From NCBI GenBank assembly GCA_001574975.1, contig KQ965754.1, forward strand, positions 111,103-175,102: a stretch of 64,000 nucleotides of DNA, written 5' to 3'. The stretch is from Gonapodya prolifera JEL478. Lineage: Eukaryota > Monoblepharomycota > Monoblepharidomycetes > Monoblepharidales > Gonapodyaceae. The translations under genes were made by a program, and so were the position numbers. Of the stretch, positions 61,894-64,000 are shown piece after piece (position 1 is the first letter of the stretch; every line of letters starts with the position of its first letter). The notes below the pieces were generated by a model. That model made no database searches, was not told the origin of the DNA, and saw only the letters and a program-made list of their open reading frames with translations.

Positions 61894-62252
61894 TGTGCGA
61901 CCAGATGAGTGCGGGACTTGAGGGCGGGATGGCGGCACGTGTCCTTTTGTTGGTACAGGCCGCGGCTAATCCACTCTTCCGCGGCTTCCGTGGCCACTGC
62001 GGCAAATCATGTATAAACGACGTGGCAACGTGGCTTCAGCCACAACACCAGAGGCTCCGCCATGGCTTTTTCCATCGTGTGTTGGAACTCGGGATGGGCG
62101 AGTTGAGTGGCTTGTACCACGCCCAATCTGCATCTGCGAGAATCGCTTCGCATTTCTGGAAAACAATATTCATCAAAGAGGAATCCTTGTTCGACTTCTC
62201 CTCAAATACATGAATATTTCACCTTGCGTTCTGATTTCTTCCCCCTACTCCC
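61894..62252. other. Intergenic, copy C promoter side
   Basis: 359 bp without a gene. Confidence 0.4.
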
Positions 62253-62307
62253 CTACTCCTTGCGATGCTTTTCGAGCCAAGTGAGCACCTCCTCGTGCCA
62301 CTTGAGA

Positions 62308-62339
<32 letters not shown>

Positions 62340-62580
62340 ATCGGGGAAGTACAGCAGCTTGCTCTCGTTCCACGTCGCTGCAGCGCGGTGAACGTGCCAA
62401 GCCCGTCGGTCAGGGGAAGCCGAAAGTCTTTGGCGGAGTGGATCATGAGCATGGGTGAACGGAGACGAGGTCCACGGGAGTAAACGGGCGACCAGATGCG
62501 GTAGTGGATTGAGCAGCCAGCACGGATAGCGGGATGATTATGGGGAACAGGAGGAGGCCAACCCGAGTTGTGGGTTGCAT
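62253..62580 (-). pseudogene. Dipeptidyl-peptidase-5-like secreted S9 protease, internally deleted relic
   Basis: ATG 62580 opens a signal peptide (MQPTTRVGLLLFPIIIPLSV, cleaved near LAAQ), directly followed by the DPP5 start motif RPFTPVDLVSVH. Next, in another frame, come C-terminal DPP5 motifs: MLMIHSAKDFRLPLTDGLGT, then after a second frame shift ESKLLYFPDENHWVLKPANS and LKWHEEVLTWLEKHRKE, ending at 62253. The catalytic His (ENHW) is present; the propeller and the serine nucleophile region, several hundred residues, are absent. It is a gene shrunk from about 700 codons to about 110 by a large deletion. Not functional. Confidence 0.8.
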
Positions 62581-63475
62581 TTCTTCGGTGGAAAGGGGTT
62601 ACAAGACGAAGAGCTCAAACCCTCGATTTTCGACGATGCCTGTCTTTCAGAGTCGTTCGTGTTACCTCGGAACATATGTTCAGGAAAATGATAACGTAGG
62701 TTGAACAATCCATACCTGGTTGACATTTGATGGTTGTGGTAACTGTGTTCAGAAGCGTTCTGACAAGACGTCAGTAAGGAAAACTCTGCTTGCTTCTGCA
62801 AACAGATACAGATTTGCGGGCACTTCCAAGAATAAGAGGCGTTTATCAATCGTTTTTCTAAGTACCTCCAGAGTTCGGCGCCAAACTGATTATGTGGCGC
62901 CGATGAAATAATGTTTGACAATTCAAGTGATACAGAGATTTTGGCATTCATTGAATGTAGGAACATGACACCTGTTATGTTGTGATTGTGATGTGGAAAA
63001 GTGGGTGTAAAAAGCACCACCACACAAATGTGGCGCATGCTCATGGCACTGCCGAGGCATGCCACTCCCTAGCCAAGTGGATTTAAAGTTGGCTGGATGT
63101 GTTTGTGGGGTGGTGGTGGAAAGAGGTGGAAAGAAGTCACACTGTTGTCGCCCAAGCCGCGATCGCGATTCTGGACCATTTCAAGACTAAATGTCTAGCA
63201 AAACACCGTCGTCCGACCCACCCAGCATTCAATCTTTGAATTTGGCTTCTTTGGAATTGCATGATAGATTGATTGACTTTTTTGTAAATCGCGAAAGAGC
63301 GATGTTTGGATGGCATGGAGTCTCGAACAGATAATCCATGATTTCCATTGCGCAAAATGACATCTATCAGCAAATGAAAAGCACAACTGGAATTATTAGT
63401 GGCTCTTTGTGCCGGAATTGTACCGCGCCTTTGCTCCGATGTTCAGTGTTCTCAGTCCTCCGGGAAAGTCCCAAG
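62581..63475. other. Intergenic, 0.9 kb
   Basis: No gene supported; frames are short on both strands. It may contain the promoter of the rhodanese gene near its right end. Confidence 0.4.
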
Positions 63476-64000
63476 ATGACAAGGACAACTCTGCTCACAG
63501 CCGGAATCCTGCGAATTAAAACTCGGAGGCTCTTTTCCTCCCAGGAATCTTCCCTTCCACGCGAATTCGCTGTTATGAAGCAGCATCAACTCGTTTCCCT
63601 TCTGCGGGACCCATCTCTCCAAATCGGGTACGCAGCTTCCCCCGCTCTTCTCCCTTCCTCTCATTTCCATCTTTTCCGTCTCTCACTTCCCTCCGATCAC
63701 ACCAGGCGCGACTTCATCGTGGTTGACGTGCGCGACCCCGACCAATTTGCAAAATACCACGTGAGAGGCGCTCTCAACGTCTCTGAAGGCACGCTCGTCG
63801 GTGCTGATCCGTGGGAAGCAGTCGAAATACTGAGGTTGGAGGCGCTCAGACACCGAGAACAGTCATTGGAGATGCCTGGAAATCGAACAAGGTCGTCTAC
63901 GACCCAACAACAGCGCGCCCAAACTGCGACTGCAGAAGCAGAGGCCAATGCTGAACCATGGCCATCCCCTTTACCCCCCGTCCTCGTCTTCCACTGCAAC
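63476..64000 (+). CDS. Rhodanese/Cdc25-like protein, 5' part
   Basis: Start ATG 63476 (MTRTTLLTAGILRIKTRRLF), an Arg-rich leader with RRLFSS, like a mitochondrial targeting peptide. After LRDPSLQIG an intron (about 63,627-63,706) joins in frame to RDFIVVDVRDPDQFAKYHVR and GALNVSEG, the rhodanese fold's first half. A linker with Gln/Ala/Glu repeats follows. The frame runs to the right edge at VLVFHCN, the start of a CX5R active-site loop as in the Ych1/Ibp1/Acr2 branch of Cdc25-like phosphatases and arsenate reductases. The active-site arginine and the C-terminus are outside the window. Confidence 0.78.
   Translation, partial: MTRTTLLTAGILRIKTRRLFSSQESSLPREFAVMKQHQLVSLLRDPSLQIGYAASPALLPSSHFHLFRLSLPSDHTRRDFIVVDVRDPDQFAKYHVRGALNVSEGTLVGADPWEAVEILRLEALRHREQSLEMPGNRTRSSTTQQQRAQTATAEAEANAEPWPSPLPPVLVFHCN

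Overview
This is nuclear DNA from a fungus. Genes on both strands are cut by short introns, mostly about 50-80 nt, with GT(G/A)AGT-like donors, CTNA(C/T)-like branch sites and AG acceptors. The products are typically fungal: the 60S assembly factors Spb4 and Ebp2, the Lcb2 subunit of serine palmitoyltransferase, Rpb3, TFIIA (Toa1), an Avt3/4-type vacuolar transporter, DHA2 drug-efflux MFS proteins and a Dal5-type permease. A TKL-type kinase fused to SH3, Sel1, ankyrin and TIG modules, plus a SIRT7-like sirtuin, would fit an early-diverging (chytrid-like) or basidiomycete lineage better than yeasts or filamentous ascomycetes. That placement is inference. I saw no CRISPR array, no convincing tRNA or rRNA gene, and no retroelement.

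Layout. 1-4.6 kb: a very large multidomain kinase (minus strand) running off the left edge. 5.1-6.9 kb: a monocarboxylate-type transporter. 7.1-11.0 kb: SPB4 and EBP2, divergent across 87 bp. 11.9-13.7 kb: an Angel/Ngl-type exonuclease-phosphatase. 14.2-17.7 kb: the Avt3/4-like transporter. 18.0-24.3 kb: a gene-poor, decayed tract with a degenerate member of an unrecognised coiled-coil family, a Gly/Pro/His-rich open frame and a damaged Dal5-type permease. 24.3-29.3 kb: a Pom1/DYRK2-type kinase. 30.3-31.9 kb: a sterol-desaturase/fatty-acid-hydroxylase-superfamily enzyme with a 26-nt exon. 32-34.9 kb: poorly resolved, with one UBA-like open frame. 34.9-36.3 kb: an alpha/beta hydrolase. 37.2-39.4 kb: LCB2. 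40.0-42.8 kb: a SIRT7-like sirtuin and a microbial-type PARG, divergent across about 194 bp. 42.9-46.0 kb: TOA1 and RPB3, convergent. 46.4-47.4 kb: a glutathione transferase. 47.7-48.8 kb: the second member of the coiled-coil family. 49.2-51.5 kb: an unrecognised polytopic membrane protein. 51.7-61.9 kb: three tandem DHA2 transporters, the first a pseudogene. 62.3-62.6 kb: an internally deleted relic of a secreted dipeptidyl-peptidase-5-like protease. 63.5 kb to the right edge: the start of a rhodanese/Cdc25-like protein.

Themes. Two divergent pairs join genes of one process: ribosome assembly (SPB4/EBP2) and NAD/ADP-ribose chemistry (sirtuin/PARG). The most novel items are the TIG-ankyrin-Sel1-triple SH3-kinase chain and the decayed coiled-coil family present at two loci about 30 kb apart. 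The transporter array shows unequal decay, a near-identical patch of about 265 bp containing the same ambiguous base in two copies, and a small insertion with possible terminal inverted repeats.
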